Shown: positions 1 to 6,605 of the stretch, piece after piece
How positions within the stretch are numbered: the stretch's first letter is position 1
How the letters are laid out: the number at the start of each line of letters is the position of its first letter
Assembly: GCA_934725655.1 (NCBI GenBank)
Contig: CAKVCJ010000104.1
Coordinates: forward strand, 1-6,605
Direction of reading: 5' to 3'
Source of the DNA: an uncultured Brachyspira sp.
GTDB lineage: Bacteria; Spirochaetota; Brachyspiria; Brachyspirales; Brachyspiraceae
DNA length: 6,605 bases
Position numbers and translations under genes: made by a program
Notes under the pieces: generated by a model
What the model saw: the letters and a program-made list of their open reading frames with translations, nothing else
What the model was told of the DNA's origin: nothing
Databases searched by the model: none

Positions 1-84
1 AGCAGTATTTAAATATCTTGCAGGAATAATAACATCAGTATCAACATTATCTCCATATTTATGAACGAAACCTTTAGCTTTCAT
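1..84 (-). CDS. leuD: 3-isopropylmalate dehydratase small subunit, N-terminal part (cut by window edge)
   Basis: Small subunit of the isopropylmalate isomerase, which with LeuC converts 2-isopropylmalate to 3-isopropylmalate in leucine synthesis in the cytoplasm. Only the first 28 codons lie in the window, in frame up to base 1. They begin [17 protein letters not shown] and continue [10 protein letters not shown], the characteristic LeuD N-terminus: the GDNVDTDxIIPARYL block is highly conserved in the family. The ATG at 82-84 is preceded by AGGAG (90-94) with a 5-base gap, so the start is well supported. The full protein should be about 160-200 residues, so most of the gene lies to the left of the window. 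It follows leuC in the same direction but is separated by 285 bases, which is unusually far for subunits of one enzyme. Confidence 0.93.
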   Translation of the reverse strand, partial: MKAKGFVHKYGDNVDTDVIIPARYLNTA

Positions 85-111
85 ATTATCTCCTATATTA
101 ATTTAATAATT

Positions 112-117
112 ATTATA
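112..117 (-). promoter_or_regulatory. possible -10 box for leuD
   Basis: The minus strand reads TGTATAAT here, a perfect TATAAT hexamer 27 bases before the leuD start codon, and the same TGTATAAT string is found at the proposed leuC promoter. No good -35 hexamer is visible at 16-18 bases (only T-rich sequence), and a TATAAT match by chance is easy in DNA this AT-rich. It could give leuD its own transcript despite the long gap from leuC. Weak support. Confidence 0.3.
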
Positions 118-126
118 CATAATAAA

Positions 127-168
127 TACGGCTATAAAAAACTACATTCATAAAAACTTTCAGCCGTA
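127..168. repeat. inverted repeat in the leuC-leuD gap (leuD leader hairpin or weak terminator)
   Basis: TACGGCT (127-133) and AGCCGTA (162-168) form a perfect 7-bp stem with a 28-base A/T-rich loop. It is one of the few G/C-containing stretches in this part of the gap. Read on the minus strand it follows leuC and precedes leuD, but the bases after it (ATTTATTATG) are not a clean U-tract, so a strong intrinsic terminator is unlikely. It may be a processing or leader structure. The stem is seen directly; its role is not known. Confidence 0.4.
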
Positions 169-189
169 AAATTAATTATTTTTAATTTT

Positions 190-272
190 CTGGGGCTTTG
201 CCCCATACCCCACTTCTTTTGGCGACCGAAGGAAGTACCTGTGGGTATGACCCAAAGAAGCAAAAGGACTGC
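190..272. repeat. GC-rich structured intergenic element, probable dispersed repeat
   Basis: Bases 191-272 contain 44 G/C of 82, against flanks that are almost all A/T. The element is densely self-complementary: TGGGGC (191-196) and GCCCCA (200-205) form a perfect 6-bp hairpin with a TTT loop; CATACCCCAC (204-213) pairs with GTGGGTATG (241-249) with one bulged C; nested inside, CTTCTTTTGG (213-222) pairs with CCGAAGGAAG (226-235) around a CGA loop, with two G-T pairs. CTTTTG (216-221) can instead pair with CAAAAG (261-266). AATTTT flanks both sides (184-189 and 273-278), which might be a target duplication but is low complexity. No ORF is evident. Compact GC-rich palindromic elements between genes suggest a REP- or MITE-like dispersed repeat; this is inference because only one copy is in the window. 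Confidence 0.55.
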
Positions 273-369
273 AATTTTATATCCAAAATTATAATTTATA
301 TAATGTATTATATCTATAATTAAAAAATTTTATACTTAATTATTCTAAATACATTTTGAAATATCTCTA

Positions 370-1617
370 TTATTTAGGCTCTGTTATGTAGCCTGTCAAA
401 GCACTGTATGCAGCTGTAGCAGGACTAGCCAAATATACTTTTGAAGTTTTATCCCCCATTCTTCCAACAAAGTTTCTATTAGTTGTGGCAACAGCAACCT
501 CATCATGTGCAAGTATTCCCATATACCCACCCAAACAAGGCCCGCATGTAGGAGTAGATACCGCACATCCTGCATCAATAAATATATCCATATAACCTAA
601 TTTTATGCATTCTTTATAAACTTTCTGTGTAGCAGGAATTATTATACATCTTACATTTTTAGCTATTTTTTTGCCTTTTAAAATGTTGGCAGCAATAGCC
701 ATATCAGATAATCTTCCATTTGTACAAGAGCCTATAACAACCTGATCAACTTTTATGTCTTTTAATTCTTTAGCTTCTTTTGTGTTCTCTGGTAAATGAG
801 GACAAGCAACTGTAGGTTCAATTGCAGATAAATCAATATCATACTCTTTTTCATAAACTGCATCATCATCAGCTTTAAAAATAGTATAATCTCTTTTTAC
901 TATATCTTTTAAGAATTCTATAGTTTTATCATCAACTTCAAATATTCCGTTTTTAGCCCCAGCCTCAATAGCCATATTGGAAATACAAGCTCTGTCGTCC
1001 ATAGTAAGAGATGAAACTCCTTCGCCTCTGAACTCCATAGATTTGTATAACGCACCGTCAACCCCTATCATACCTATAATATGAAGTATAACATCCTTCC
1101 CAGATACATTTGGCTTTAACCTCCCTTTAAGGTTAAACTTAATAGCAGCAGGCACCTTAAACCAAACCTTTCCAGTAGCCATAGCCGCAGCCATATCAGT
1201 GCTTCCAACACCAGTAGAAAAAGCACCAAAAGCCCCATAAGTACAAGTATGAGAATCCGCCCCAATTATAACTTCACCTGGAGCAACTAAACCCTTCTCT
1301 GGTAAAAGCGCATGCTCAACACCCATATCACCCACATCATAATAATGTGTAATATCATGCTTATTAGCAAAATCCCTGCATTGCTTACATTGCTCTGCAG
1401 CTTTGATGTCTTTGTTCGGAGCAAAATGGTCCATAACTAAAGCAATCTTTTCTTTATCAAAAACTTTATTAAAACCATATTTTTCAAACTCATTTATAGC
1501 AACAGGACTTGTTATATCATTGCCTAAAACTAAATCCGTTCTAACCATTATAAGCTCGCCTGCCTCAACCTTATCAACACCTGCATGTGCAGCCAAAATT
1601 TTCTGAGTAATAGTCAT
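370..1617 (-). CDS. leuC: 3-isopropylmalate dehydratase large subunit
   Basis: Catalytic, iron-sulfur-carrying subunit of isopropylmalate isomerase (aconitase superfamily); with LeuD it converts 2- to 3-isopropylmalate. The 415-residue length fits the shorter LeuC/HacA type rather than the roughly 465-residue enterobacterial type. Seen in the protein: the N-terminal [18 protein letters not shown] near residue 64, [22 protein letters not shown] at about 120-141, GSCTNGR at about 296-302 and TCGPCLGG at about 357-364; C298, C358 and C361 are the expected 4Fe-4S ligands. The C-terminal NRNFVGRMG and LASPATAA segments are also typical. I chose the ATG at 1615-1617 because GAAGGA (1625-1630) sits 7 bases before it. 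A TTG five codons upstream (1630-1632) overlaps that ribosome site and is not a credible start. It is co-directional with leuA but 172 bases downstream, behind a terminator, so it probably starts its own transcript. Homoaconitase or another hydrolyase of the family is possible from sequence alone, but the leu context favours LeuC. Confidence 0.95.
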   Translation of the reverse strand: MTITQKILAAHAGVDKVEAGELIMVRTDLVLGNDITSPVAINEFEKYGFNKVFDKEKIALVMDHFAPNKDIKAAEQCKQCRDFANKHDITHYYDVGDMGVEHALLPEKGLVAPGEVIIGADSHTCTYGAFGAFSTGVGSTDMAAAMATGKVWFKVPAAIKFNLKGRLKPNVSGKDVILHIIGMIGVDGALYKSMEFRGEGVSSLTMDDRACISNMAIEAGAKNGIFEVDDKTIEFLKDIVKRDYTIFKADDDAVYEKEYDIDLSAIEPTVACPHLPENTKEAKELKDIKVDQVVIGSCTNGRLSDMAIAANILKGKKIAKNVRCIIIPATQKVYKECIKLGYMDIFIDAGCAVSTPTCGPCLGGYMGILAHDEVAVATTNRNFVGRMGDKTSKVYLASPATAAYSALTGYITEPK

Positions 1618-1651
1618 ATTTGTATCCTTCAATTAATTTACACTAAAAATC

Positions 1652-1680
1652 ATTATACAAAAATATACAATGACTGTGAT
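1652..1680 (-). promoter_or_regulatory. candidate leuC promoter with TGTATA direct-repeat box
   Basis: The minus strand has a perfect TATAAT at 1652-1657, giving a predicted transcript start near 1645 and a leader of about 28 bases. The -35 region (about 1674-1680, ATCACAG) matches the sigma70 consensus poorly, which suits an activator-dependent promoter. The -10 overlaps a box reading TGTATA-TTTT-TGTATA on the minus strand (1654-1669), matching 15 of 16 bases of the box before ilvB. Its place downstream of the leuA terminator agrees with a separate leuCD transcript. Confidence 0.5.
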
Positions 1681-1738
1681 TTTTATTTTTTATAATTTTC
1701 TGCAATAATTCATAAAAATAAATGTCTTATTCTATCAT

Positions 1739-1780
1739 AAAAAAGGGCTTTTACAATCTATTAAAAATTGCATAAGCCCT
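1739..1780 (-). terminator. intrinsic terminator after leuA
   Basis: On the minus strand AGGGCTT (1774-1780) pairs with AAGCCCT (1744-1750), with a further inner stem CAAT/ATTG (1767-1770 with 1754-1757) across a small internal loop. The stem is followed at once by TTTTTT (1739-1744). It starts 9 bases after the leuA stop codon, the expected place for termination of an ilvBNC-leuA transcript. Loop length (about 23 bases between the outer arms) is on the long side but the inner stem shortens it. Confidence 0.75.
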
Positions 1781-1789
1781 ATATGAAAA

Positions 1790-3286
1790 TTATAATTTAT
1801 TCAAACCATTAATATAAGCCATCAAACTTGCCTGTATAATATCAGTACTTACAGCTCTTCCAATAACTGTTTTATCATCAGAAGCAAGTCTTACAATAAC
1901 CTCTCCTAAAGCATCTTCCCCTTCAGTAATAGCATTAATAGTATATGTAACCAATTTAGCTCTATTTGATGTTACAGAGTCAATAGCTCCAAATGCCGCA
2001 TCAATAGGTCCGTTTCCTTTACCTATAGCCTCAACAACATTGTCTTTATTGTCAATTATAGATACAGAAGCAAAAGAAGATATTGAATCACTGTCATTAA
2101 CCATAAAGCTTTTTAATGTGTAGGTAGGATTTTCTATATTTGTATTTCCTATTAATAATGCCTCTATATCAGAATCAGTAACTATCTTTTTTTTGTCTGC
2201 CAAAGCTTTAAACTCTACAAACTTATCTTCTAAAGTCTTATCATCAATGTCATAACCCAAAGATTCGATTCTATCTTTAAAAGCATGTTTGCCAGAATGT
2301 TTTCCTAACACCATTTTGTTTTGAGGTATGCCTATATCTTCAACATTCATAATCTCATAAGTAGAACGCTCTTTTAACACTCCATGTTGGTGAATACCAG
2401 CCTCATGAGCAAAAGCATTAGAACCCACTATAGCCTTATTTGGTGCTACAACCATACCTGAAATAGTAGAAAGTAATTTTGAAATTTTATAAATACGTTT
2501 AGTGTTAATATCAGTGTATGCATTATAAAAATCTTTTCTTGTTTTTATTCCCATTACAATCTCTTCTAAACTTGCATTACCTGCACGTTCCCCTATTCCA
2601 TTAATAGTACATTCTACCTGAGTAGCACCAGCCAACACCGCAGACAAAGAATTAGCAGTGCCAAGTCCTAAATCATCATGACAATGCACAGATATATCAA
2701 CATTCTCTATGCCCTTAACATTCTCTTTTAAATATTTTATTAAGTCAGCCATCTCAACAGGAGTAGTATATCCTACAGTATCAGGAACATTTATTGTAGT
2801 AGCTCCATTTTCTATTGCTGTAGTATATGCCTTTGCTAAAAACTCTCTGTCGCTTCTTGATGCATCTTCTGCAGAAAACTCTATAAACTCAAATTTGGTT
2901 TTAGCATAAGAAACAGATTCTTTTATAGTTTCTAATACTTGCTCTCTGGTCATCTCTAATTTATACTTTAAGTGTATATCACTTGTAGCTATAAATGTAT
3001 GAAGCATAGGATGTTTTGCCTCAGCAAGTGCCTCATAAGCTCTGTCTATATCTTTTTTATTGCATCTTGCCAAGCTTACCAATTTTGCATTCTCTACAAC
3101 CTTGCTTACTTCTCTTATGGCATTGAAATCGTCATCAGAACATATAGCAAAACCTGCCTCTATTATATCAACGCCTAATTTATCCAATTCAGCTGCCATT
3201 TCTAATTTTTCAGCCAAATTCATAGTACAACCAGGAGATTGTTCTCCATCTCTTAAAGTAGTATCAAAAATTTTAATCTTTCTCAT
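1790..3286 (-). CDS. leuA: 2-isopropylmalate synthase
   Basis: Condenses acetyl-CoA with 2-ketoisovalerate to give 2-isopropylmalate, the committed step of leucine synthesis, normally inhibited by leucine. The 498-residue protein is close to the usual 500-520. Seen: the TIM-barrel start IFDTTLRDGEQSPG (residues 6-19, with R12 and D13 of the active site), FSAEDASRSD (137-146), NVPDTVGYTTP (166-176), the metal-binding VHCHDDLGLGTANS (200-213, H201 and H203), NGIGERAGNASLEE (229-242) and AHEAGIHQHG (293-302). A C-terminal allosteric domain is present from about residue 370, including GNGPIDAAFGAID (424-436), so leucine feedback is expected. Citramalate synthase is a less likely alternative; overall resemblance is to bacterial LeuA. 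The ATG has AAAAGG (3295-3300) 8 bases upstream, lying inside the last codons of the shortened ilvC. The gap to the ilvC stop is 2 bases, so translation is probably coupled. Confidence 0.95.
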   Translation of the reverse strand: MRKIKIFDTTLRDGEQSPGCTMNLAEKLEMAAELDKLGVDIIEAGFAICSDDDFNAIREVSKVVENAKLVSLARCNKKDIDRAYEALAEAKHPMLHTFIATSDIHLKYKLEMTREQVLETIKESVSYAKTKFEFIEFSAEDASRSDREFLAKAYTTAIENGATTINVPDTVGYTTPVEMADLIKYLKENVKGIENVDISVHCHDDLGLGTANSLSAVLAGATQVECTINGIGERAGNASLEEIVMGIKTRKDFYNAYTDINTKRIYKISKLLSTISGMVVAPNKAIVGSNAFAHEAGIHQHGVLKERSTYEIMNVEDIGIPQNKMVLGKHSGKHAFKDRIESLGYDIDDKTLEDKFVEFKALADKKKIVTDSDIEALLIGNTNIENPTYTLKSFMVNDSDSISSFASVSIIDNKDNVVEAIGKGNGPIDAAFGAIDSVTSNRAKLVTYTINAITEGEDALGEVIVRLASDDKTVIGRAVSTDIIQASLMAYINGLNKL

Positions 3287-3288
3287 TG

Positions 3289-4008
<720 letters not shown>

Positions 4009-4049
4009 TTAATTTTGTTTAAATATTTATTATAAATTATTGAAAATTG

Positions 4050-4577
4050 TTAAAACTCAAAATTATTTATTATATTCATATCAGGAACATCATCGCCAAG
4101 CTGTATAGATGTTACCCCAGTTCTTGAAAGCTCTAATATATTAAAATCTTTTAAAGCATCTAAATAACCGTCTATTATAGAAGCAGAAGCTGTAATTTCT
4201 ACTATCATACTCTTGCTTCCTATATCAAGTATAAGCCCATTATGAGCGTTAGTAATATCACAAACTCTGCGTTTATTAGAATCATTTATCTCTATTTTTA
4301 CTAACAACAAATCTCTTATTATGCTGTTGCAATGATCTATTAAATGCACAGAATGAACCTCTATAAGCTTTGAAGTTTGTTTCATAATTTGTGTAATATG
4401 CAAATCATCTCCCTCTGTAACTATAGTCATTCTTGATATGCTTGGAACGCAAGTTACAGAACAGGTAATAGTTTCTATATTAAAACCCTTTTGACTAAAC
4501 AATAAAGTTATTCTGTTTAATACCCCAGAACTATTATCTACAAATAAAACCAAAACCCTTCTTTGTTTATTATTCAT
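4050..4577 (-). CDS. ilvN: acetolactate synthase small (regulatory) subunit
   Basis: Regulatory subunit that binds IlvB, raises its activity and gives valine feedback inhibition. The 175-residue protein has an N-terminal ACT domain (about 6-80) with the family pattern VDNSSGVLNRITLLFSQKG (13-31), FNIETI (32-37) and SRMTIV (48-53). N15 and G18 align with the residues known in E. coli IlvH (N11, G14) to be needed for valine binding, so feedback control is probably kept. The second domain contains RDLLLVKI (88-95) and ends with ELSRTGVTSIQLGDD (149-163). Length agrees with IlvN/IlvH. AGGAG (4585-4589) lies 7 bases before the ATG. It follows ilvB after 19 bases, the usual large-small subunit order, and leads into ilvC after 68 A/T-rich bases with no clear terminator. 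The symbol ilvH would be equally valid. Confidence 0.95.
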   Translation of the reverse strand: MNNKQRRVLVLFVDNSSGVLNRITLLFSQKGFNIETITCSVTCVPSISRMTIVTEGDDLHITQIMKQTSKLIEVHSVHLIDHCNSIIRDLLLVKIEINDSNKRRVCDITNAHNGLILDIGSKSMIVEITASASIIDGYLDALKDFNILELSRTGVTSIQLGDDVPDMNIINNFEF

Positions 4578-4596
4578 TTTTTTACTCCTACTATTT

Positions 4597-6270
4597 TTAA
4601 TCTACTATTATATCATCTATAGTTCCGCCGGCTGGAATCATAGGCAAAACCCTCAAATCTTTACCTATAATGCATTCTATCCATACAGGACTTTTACATT
4701 TTAATGCCTCTTCAAAAGCATTCTCAAATTCACTTATAGTTTCGCATCTAAAGCCTTTCGCCCCAAAACCTTCAGCAACCTTAACATAATCCATTTTTTT
4801 ATTAATATCAGTGCTTGAATACCTAGATTCATAAAATATAGTCTGCCATTGCCTAACCATACCCAATGTGCTGTTATTAAGTATTATAGTTATAATAGGC
4901 AAATCATATTCAACTGCAGTAGATACCTCGTTTAAATTCATATAAAAAGAGCCGTCTCCAGTTATATGTATTACTCTCCTATCTGGCATGGCAATCTTAG
5001 AACCAATAGCAGCCCCATATCCAAACCCCATAGTTCCTAAACCTCCGCTTGTTATAAAACTCCTCGGTTTAGTATGCCTTATATACTGAACAGCCCACAT
5101 CTGATGCTGTCCAACATCTGTAACATAAATAGCTTCATCTTTAGTTTTTTCCCCTACTATATTCATAACTTTGCTTGGATATATTCCGTCTTTATTTGTA
5201 TTTCTTTTAGAATTTTCTTCTTTTTCTTTTAATCTCAAATCAGATAAATATTTTACCCATTCATCATCTTTAACTCTTTTTACAAGTTTATTAAATCTAT
5301 CTAATACATCATTTAAATCGCCTATTATACTGTAATCAACATTAACATTTTTATTAATCTCACTCTTATCAATATCTATATGCACTTTTTTAGCAGCCCC
5401 GCCAAATTTAGAAGTATTCAAAGCAACTCTGTCGCTAAATCTTGTACCTATAGCAAGAATCAAATCAGCTTCATTCATAACCTTATTCGCCGTAGCAGAA
5501 CCATGCATTCCAAGCAAACCAATATTTAATTTTTCATTATAACCTAATACCCCAGCCCCCATTAATGTATGCACTGAAGGTATATTGGAATTAATCATAA
5601 ACTCTCTTAATTTGCCGCTTGAATCTTTTGCCCCGCCCCCAAAATATATGATAGGCCTTTTCGATTCATTTATTAATTTTGCAACTTCTTTTATAGTATT
5701 TTCATCTTCAGAACTTATTTGAATAGGTTTAGGAGTAAATTTTTCTCTTCTTTTGAATTCAGCTTCTGCTGCTGTAATGTTTTTTGGTATGTCTATTAAA
5801 ACAGGGCCTTTTCTTCCTGTATTGGCTATATAAAAAGCTTTTCTAATTGTATCAGCTAAATTATTAATATCTCTAACAACAAAATTATGCTTCGTAATAG
5901 TCATCGTTATTCCTGCAATATAAACCTCTTGAAAAGAATCCTTACCTATCAAACTTGTAGGCACATTTGCAGTAATAGCAATTAAAGGCACACTATCCAT
6001 ATATGCAGTAGCTAATGGCGTTACCAAGTTGGTTGCTCCCGGGCCGCTTGTAGCGATTACTACGCCTGTCTTTCCGCTTGCTCTTGCATATCCGTCAGCA
6101 GCATGACAAGCCCCAACCTCATCAACCGGCATTATATGTTTTATTTTATCTCTATATTTATAAATAGCATCATATATGTTTAAAGCCGCCCCGCCAGGAT
6201 AACCAAATACAGTATCTACCCCCTGTTCTATTAAAACTTCAATTAAAATATCTGAACCATTCAATTGCAT
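4597..6270 (-). CDS. ilvB: acetolactate synthase large (catalytic) subunit
   Basis: Thiamine-diphosphate enzyme that joins two pyruvates into 2-acetolactate, or pyruvate and 2-ketobutyrate into acetohydroxybutyrate, the first shared step of branched-chain amino acid synthesis. The 557-residue protein is full length (family about 550-590). Seen: the TPP N-terminal domain with VFGYPGGAALNIYDA (21-35) and the catalytic glutamate E51 in VDEVGACHAADGYARASG (49-66), ATSGPGATNLVTP (73-85), the central FAD-binding-type domain with AIGTRFSDR (273-281), and the C-terminal TPP domain with VTDVGQHQMW (383-392), TSGGLGTMGFG (407-417), the Mg-TPP motif from GDGSF (438-442) to NN (465-466), and MVRQWQ (471-476). 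The catabolic AlsS is a related alternative, but the adjacent ilvN and other ilv/leu genes support the anabolic enzyme. AGGAG (6277-6281) is 6 bases before the ATG. It is the first structural gene of the operon, behind an Ile/Leu-rich leader ORF. Confidence 0.96.
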   Translation of the reverse strand: MQLNGSDILIEVLIEQGVDTVFGYPGGAALNIYDAIYKYRDKIKHIMPVDEVGACHAADGYARASGKTGVVIATSGPGATNLVTPLATAYMDSVPLIAITANVPTSLIGKDSFQEVYIAGITMTITKHNFVVRDINNLADTIRKAFYIANTGRKGPVLIDIPKNITAAEAEFKRREKFTPKPIQISSEDENTIKEVAKLINESKRPIIYFGGGAKDSSGKLREFMINSNIPSVHTLMGAGVLGYNEKLNIGLLGMHGSATANKVMNEADLILAIGTRFSDRVALNTSKFGGAAKKVHIDIDKSEINKNVNVDYSIIGDLNDVLDRFNKLVKRVKDDEWVKYLSDLRLKEKEENSKRNTNKDGIYPSKVMNIVGEKTKDEAIYVTDVGQHQMWAVQYIRHTKPRSFITSGGLGTMGFGYGAAIGSKIAMPDRRVIHITGDGSFYMNLNEVSTAVEYDLPIITIILNNSTLGMVRQWQTIFYESRYSSTDINKKMDYVKVAEGFGAKGFRCETISEFENAFEEALKCKSPVWIECIIGKDLRVLPMIPAGGTIDDIIVD

Positions 6271-6297
6271 AAAAATCTCCTAAAATACAGTATTACC

Positions 6298-6325
6298 AGT
6301 ATATACAAATATATACAGAATACAA
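6298..6325 (-). promoter_or_regulatory. possible second (internal) ilvB promoter
   Basis: The minus strand has TTGTAT (6320-6325), a 16-base spacer, and TATACT (6298-6303), each hexamer close to the sigma70 consensus. The start would fall near 6291, about 20 bases before ilvB, bypassing the leader ORF. The spacer and -10 overlap the TGTATA direct-repeat box and a perfect palindrome. The region is so A/T-rich that chance promoter-like matches are likely, and the segment could act only in the RNA. Confidence 0.35.
6299..6317. promoter_or_regulatory. palindrome and TGTATA direct repeat before ilvB, candidate operator
   Basis: GTATATA (6299-6305) and TATATAC (6310-6316) form a perfect 7-bp inverted repeat around CAAA. 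The same bases also read, on the minus strand, as TGTATA-TATT-TGTATA (6302-6317), a direct repeat spaced 10 bases, about one helical turn. A 15/16-base match lies at the leuC promoter (1654-1669). Outer arms GTATT (6321-6325 on the minus strand) and AATAC could lengthen it as an RNA hairpin. This may be a regulator site for the ilv and leu transcripts; no regulator gene is in the window. Confidence 0.4.
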
Positions 6326-6379
6326 TTTATTATTATTTTTTTTATTTTTTGTGTGTATTAATTTTTGTAAGAGAAAACT

Positions 6380-6454
6380 TTACAGGATAATAATGAGAGA
6401 TAGGAGAATAATAGATATGTTAGTTTGATTGAAATGTTTGAAAAATGACTTCAT
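6380..6454 (-). CDS. Ile/Leu-rich leader peptide of the ilv operon
   Basis: This 24-codon ORF starts at the ATG at 6452-6454, with AAGGAG (6462-6467) 7 bases upstream, as good a ribosome site as those of the structural genes. The peptide begins MKSFFKHFNQT and ends NISIILLSLIIIL before TAA: six Ile and four Leu in its last twelve residues. The four Leu codons are CTC, CTA, CTC and CTG, whereas ilvB opens with TTG, TTA, TTA; C-starting Leu codons are expected to be scarce in such an AT-rich genome, as CTA is in the E. coli leu leader. There is no valine codon. Position between a strong promoter and ilvB, small size, hydrophobic tail and codon choice fit a stalling leader like IlvL/LeuL. The alternative is a small membrane peptide or chance. 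I give no symbol because homology cannot be shown. Confidence 0.72.
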   Translation of the reverse strand: MKSFFKHFNQTNISIILLSLIIIL

Positions 6455-6484
6455 ACATCTTCTCCTTATCTTATTTTTGTATGA

Positions 6485-6513
6485 ATTATATAATACTTCT
6501 AATAATATTGCAA
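6485..6513 (-). promoter_or_regulatory. main ilv operon promoter (sigma70-type)
   Basis: On the minus strand TTGCAA (6508-6513) is followed by exactly 17 bases and then a perfect TATAAT (6485-6490). The predicted start, near 6478, lies 24 bases before the leader-peptide ATG. TATTGCAATA (6506-6515), a perfect 10-base palindrome, covers the -35 hexamer and might be a regulator contact. This is the best promoter match seen in the window and its position fits the leader ORF. Confidence 0.65.
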
Positions 6514-6605
6514 TAGCAAAAATAAATATTTTTGTTTAGGAGCCAGAGATATTGCACATTTTTTAGTTAAAAAAAGTAGGTATTCCTTATAATATAAATA
6601 ACCCA
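6514..6605. other. upstream intergenic end of the window, no gene recognised
   Basis: No convincing gene is seen. A minus-strand frame stays open from the right window edge for about 34 codons (ending KQKYLFLLLQYY) and stops close to the ilv -35 box. It could be the tail of an upstream gene, but it has no recognisable family motif and its Leu/Tyr/Lys content is what AT-rich noncoding DNA gives. A plus-strand TATAAT at 6588-6593 could serve a divergent gene beyond the edge, but has no clear -35. Confidence 0.3.

Larger units (their letters stand above)
6271..6478 (-). promoter_or_regulatory. ilvB leader region, predicted leader-peptide attenuator with competing ribosome-site pairings
   Basis: The transcript from the upstream promoter would carry about 208 bases before ilvB, including the leader ORF. 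Two pairings compete for one segment of leader codons. First, GATA-A-GGAGAA (6460-6470), which holds the leader ribosome site, pairs with TTCTCCTATC (6399-6408) for 10 bp with one bulged A. Second, TCTCCTA (6401-6407, leader codons 16-18) is a perfect 7-base complement of TAGGAGA (6276-6282), the ilvB ribosome site. A ribosome stalled at the Ile/Leu codons would cover the shared segment and free ilvB. No GC-rich hairpin plus U-tract is visible between the leader stop and ilvB; that stretch is A-rich in the transcript. Translational rather than transcriptional attenuation is therefore the better guess. The complementarities are seen directly; the mechanism is inferred. Confidence 0.5.

Noticed and set aside
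190..272. GC-rich element as a strong terminator for leuC
   Set aside because: Read in the leuC direction, the GGGGC/GCCCC hairpin is followed by GAAAATTAAAA, not a U-tract, and two pairs of the inner stem become A-C mismatches.
1403..1606. Plus-strand open frame of 67 codons inside leuC, and similar frames at 2709-2909, 2972-3178 and 3060-3305 inside leuA, and 396-578 (minus) inside leuC
   Set aside because: Each overlaps a strongly conserved gene in another frame or on the opposite strand, has no recognisable domain and reflects the complement of that gene's codons.
1618..1632. Longer leuC starting at a TTG five codons upstream (MKDTN extension)
   Set aside because: The TTG overlaps the GAAGGA ribosome site that is correctly spaced for the ATG at 1615-1617, and the protein from that ATG begins as LeuC proteins do.
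1694..1708. CodY-like box (AATTTTCTGCAATAA) upstream of leuC
   Set aside because: It matches only about 11 of 15 positions of AATTTTCWGAAAATT in AT-rich DNA, and CodY is a Firmicutes regulator while the host may be a spirochaete.
6296..6356. Plus-strand hairpin followed by a T-rich run, resembling a terminator
   Set aside because: The stem is almost all A/T, and no plus-strand gene lies before it; the T-run is the complement of the A-rich ilvB leader.
6393..6428. Plus-strand mini-ORF beginning MRDRR opposite the leader peptide
   Set aside because: Only 11 codons, no good ribosome site, and it is simply the complement of the Ile/Leu codon run.
6271..6478. T-box leader for ilvB
   Set aside because: No recognisable T-box core (AGGGUGGNACCGCG-like) or downstream GC-rich terminator is present; the leader is instead occupied by a short Ile/Leu ORF.

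Overview
The window holds a branched-chain amino acid biosynthesis cluster, all on the minus strand, from a very AT-rich bacterium. Reading in the direction of transcription (right to left): an Ile/Leu-rich leader peptide, ilvB, ilvN, a shortened ilvC, leuA, leuC and the first 28 codons of leuD. AT-rich codon use, long A/T-rich spacers and a GC-rich hairpin repeat between leuC and leuD suggest a Brachyspira-like spirochaete. That assignment comes from general resemblance and is only moderately secure; a low-GC clostridial or fusobacterial host is not excluded.

Layout: 6271-6605 is the control region of the ilv operon. It has a good sigma70-type promoter (6485-6513), a 24-codon leader ORF (6380-6454) with 10 Ile/Leu codons among its last 12 sense codons, and a second promoter-like palindromic box just before ilvB. 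ilvB (4597-6270) and ilvN (4050-4577) encode the two acetolactate synthase subunits. ilvC (3289-3981) matches class I ketol-acid reductoisomerase for about 226 residues, then stops where the essential C-terminal catalytic segment should continue; leuA (1790-3286) starts 2 bases later. A hairpin with a U-tract (1739-1780) follows leuA. leuC (370-1617) has its own promoter-like sequence, which contains nearly the same 16-base box as the one before ilvB. A 285-base gap with a GC-rich structured repeat separates leuC from leuD (1-84, cut by the window edge).

Together: IlvBN makes acetolactate from pyruvate, IlvC should convert it to the dihydroxyacid, and the 2-ketoisovalerate formed after IlvD (not in the window) feeds LeuA, then LeuCD, then LeuB (not in the window) towards leucine. 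With ilvC truncated, the route shown is broken at its second step unless another ilvC exists or the deletion is an assembly error.

The most interesting items are the leader-peptide attenuation region, which lacks an obvious intrinsic terminator but has mutually exclusive pairings involving the leader and ilvB ribosome-binding sites; the ilvC deletion; and the box shared by the ilvB and leuC promoters.
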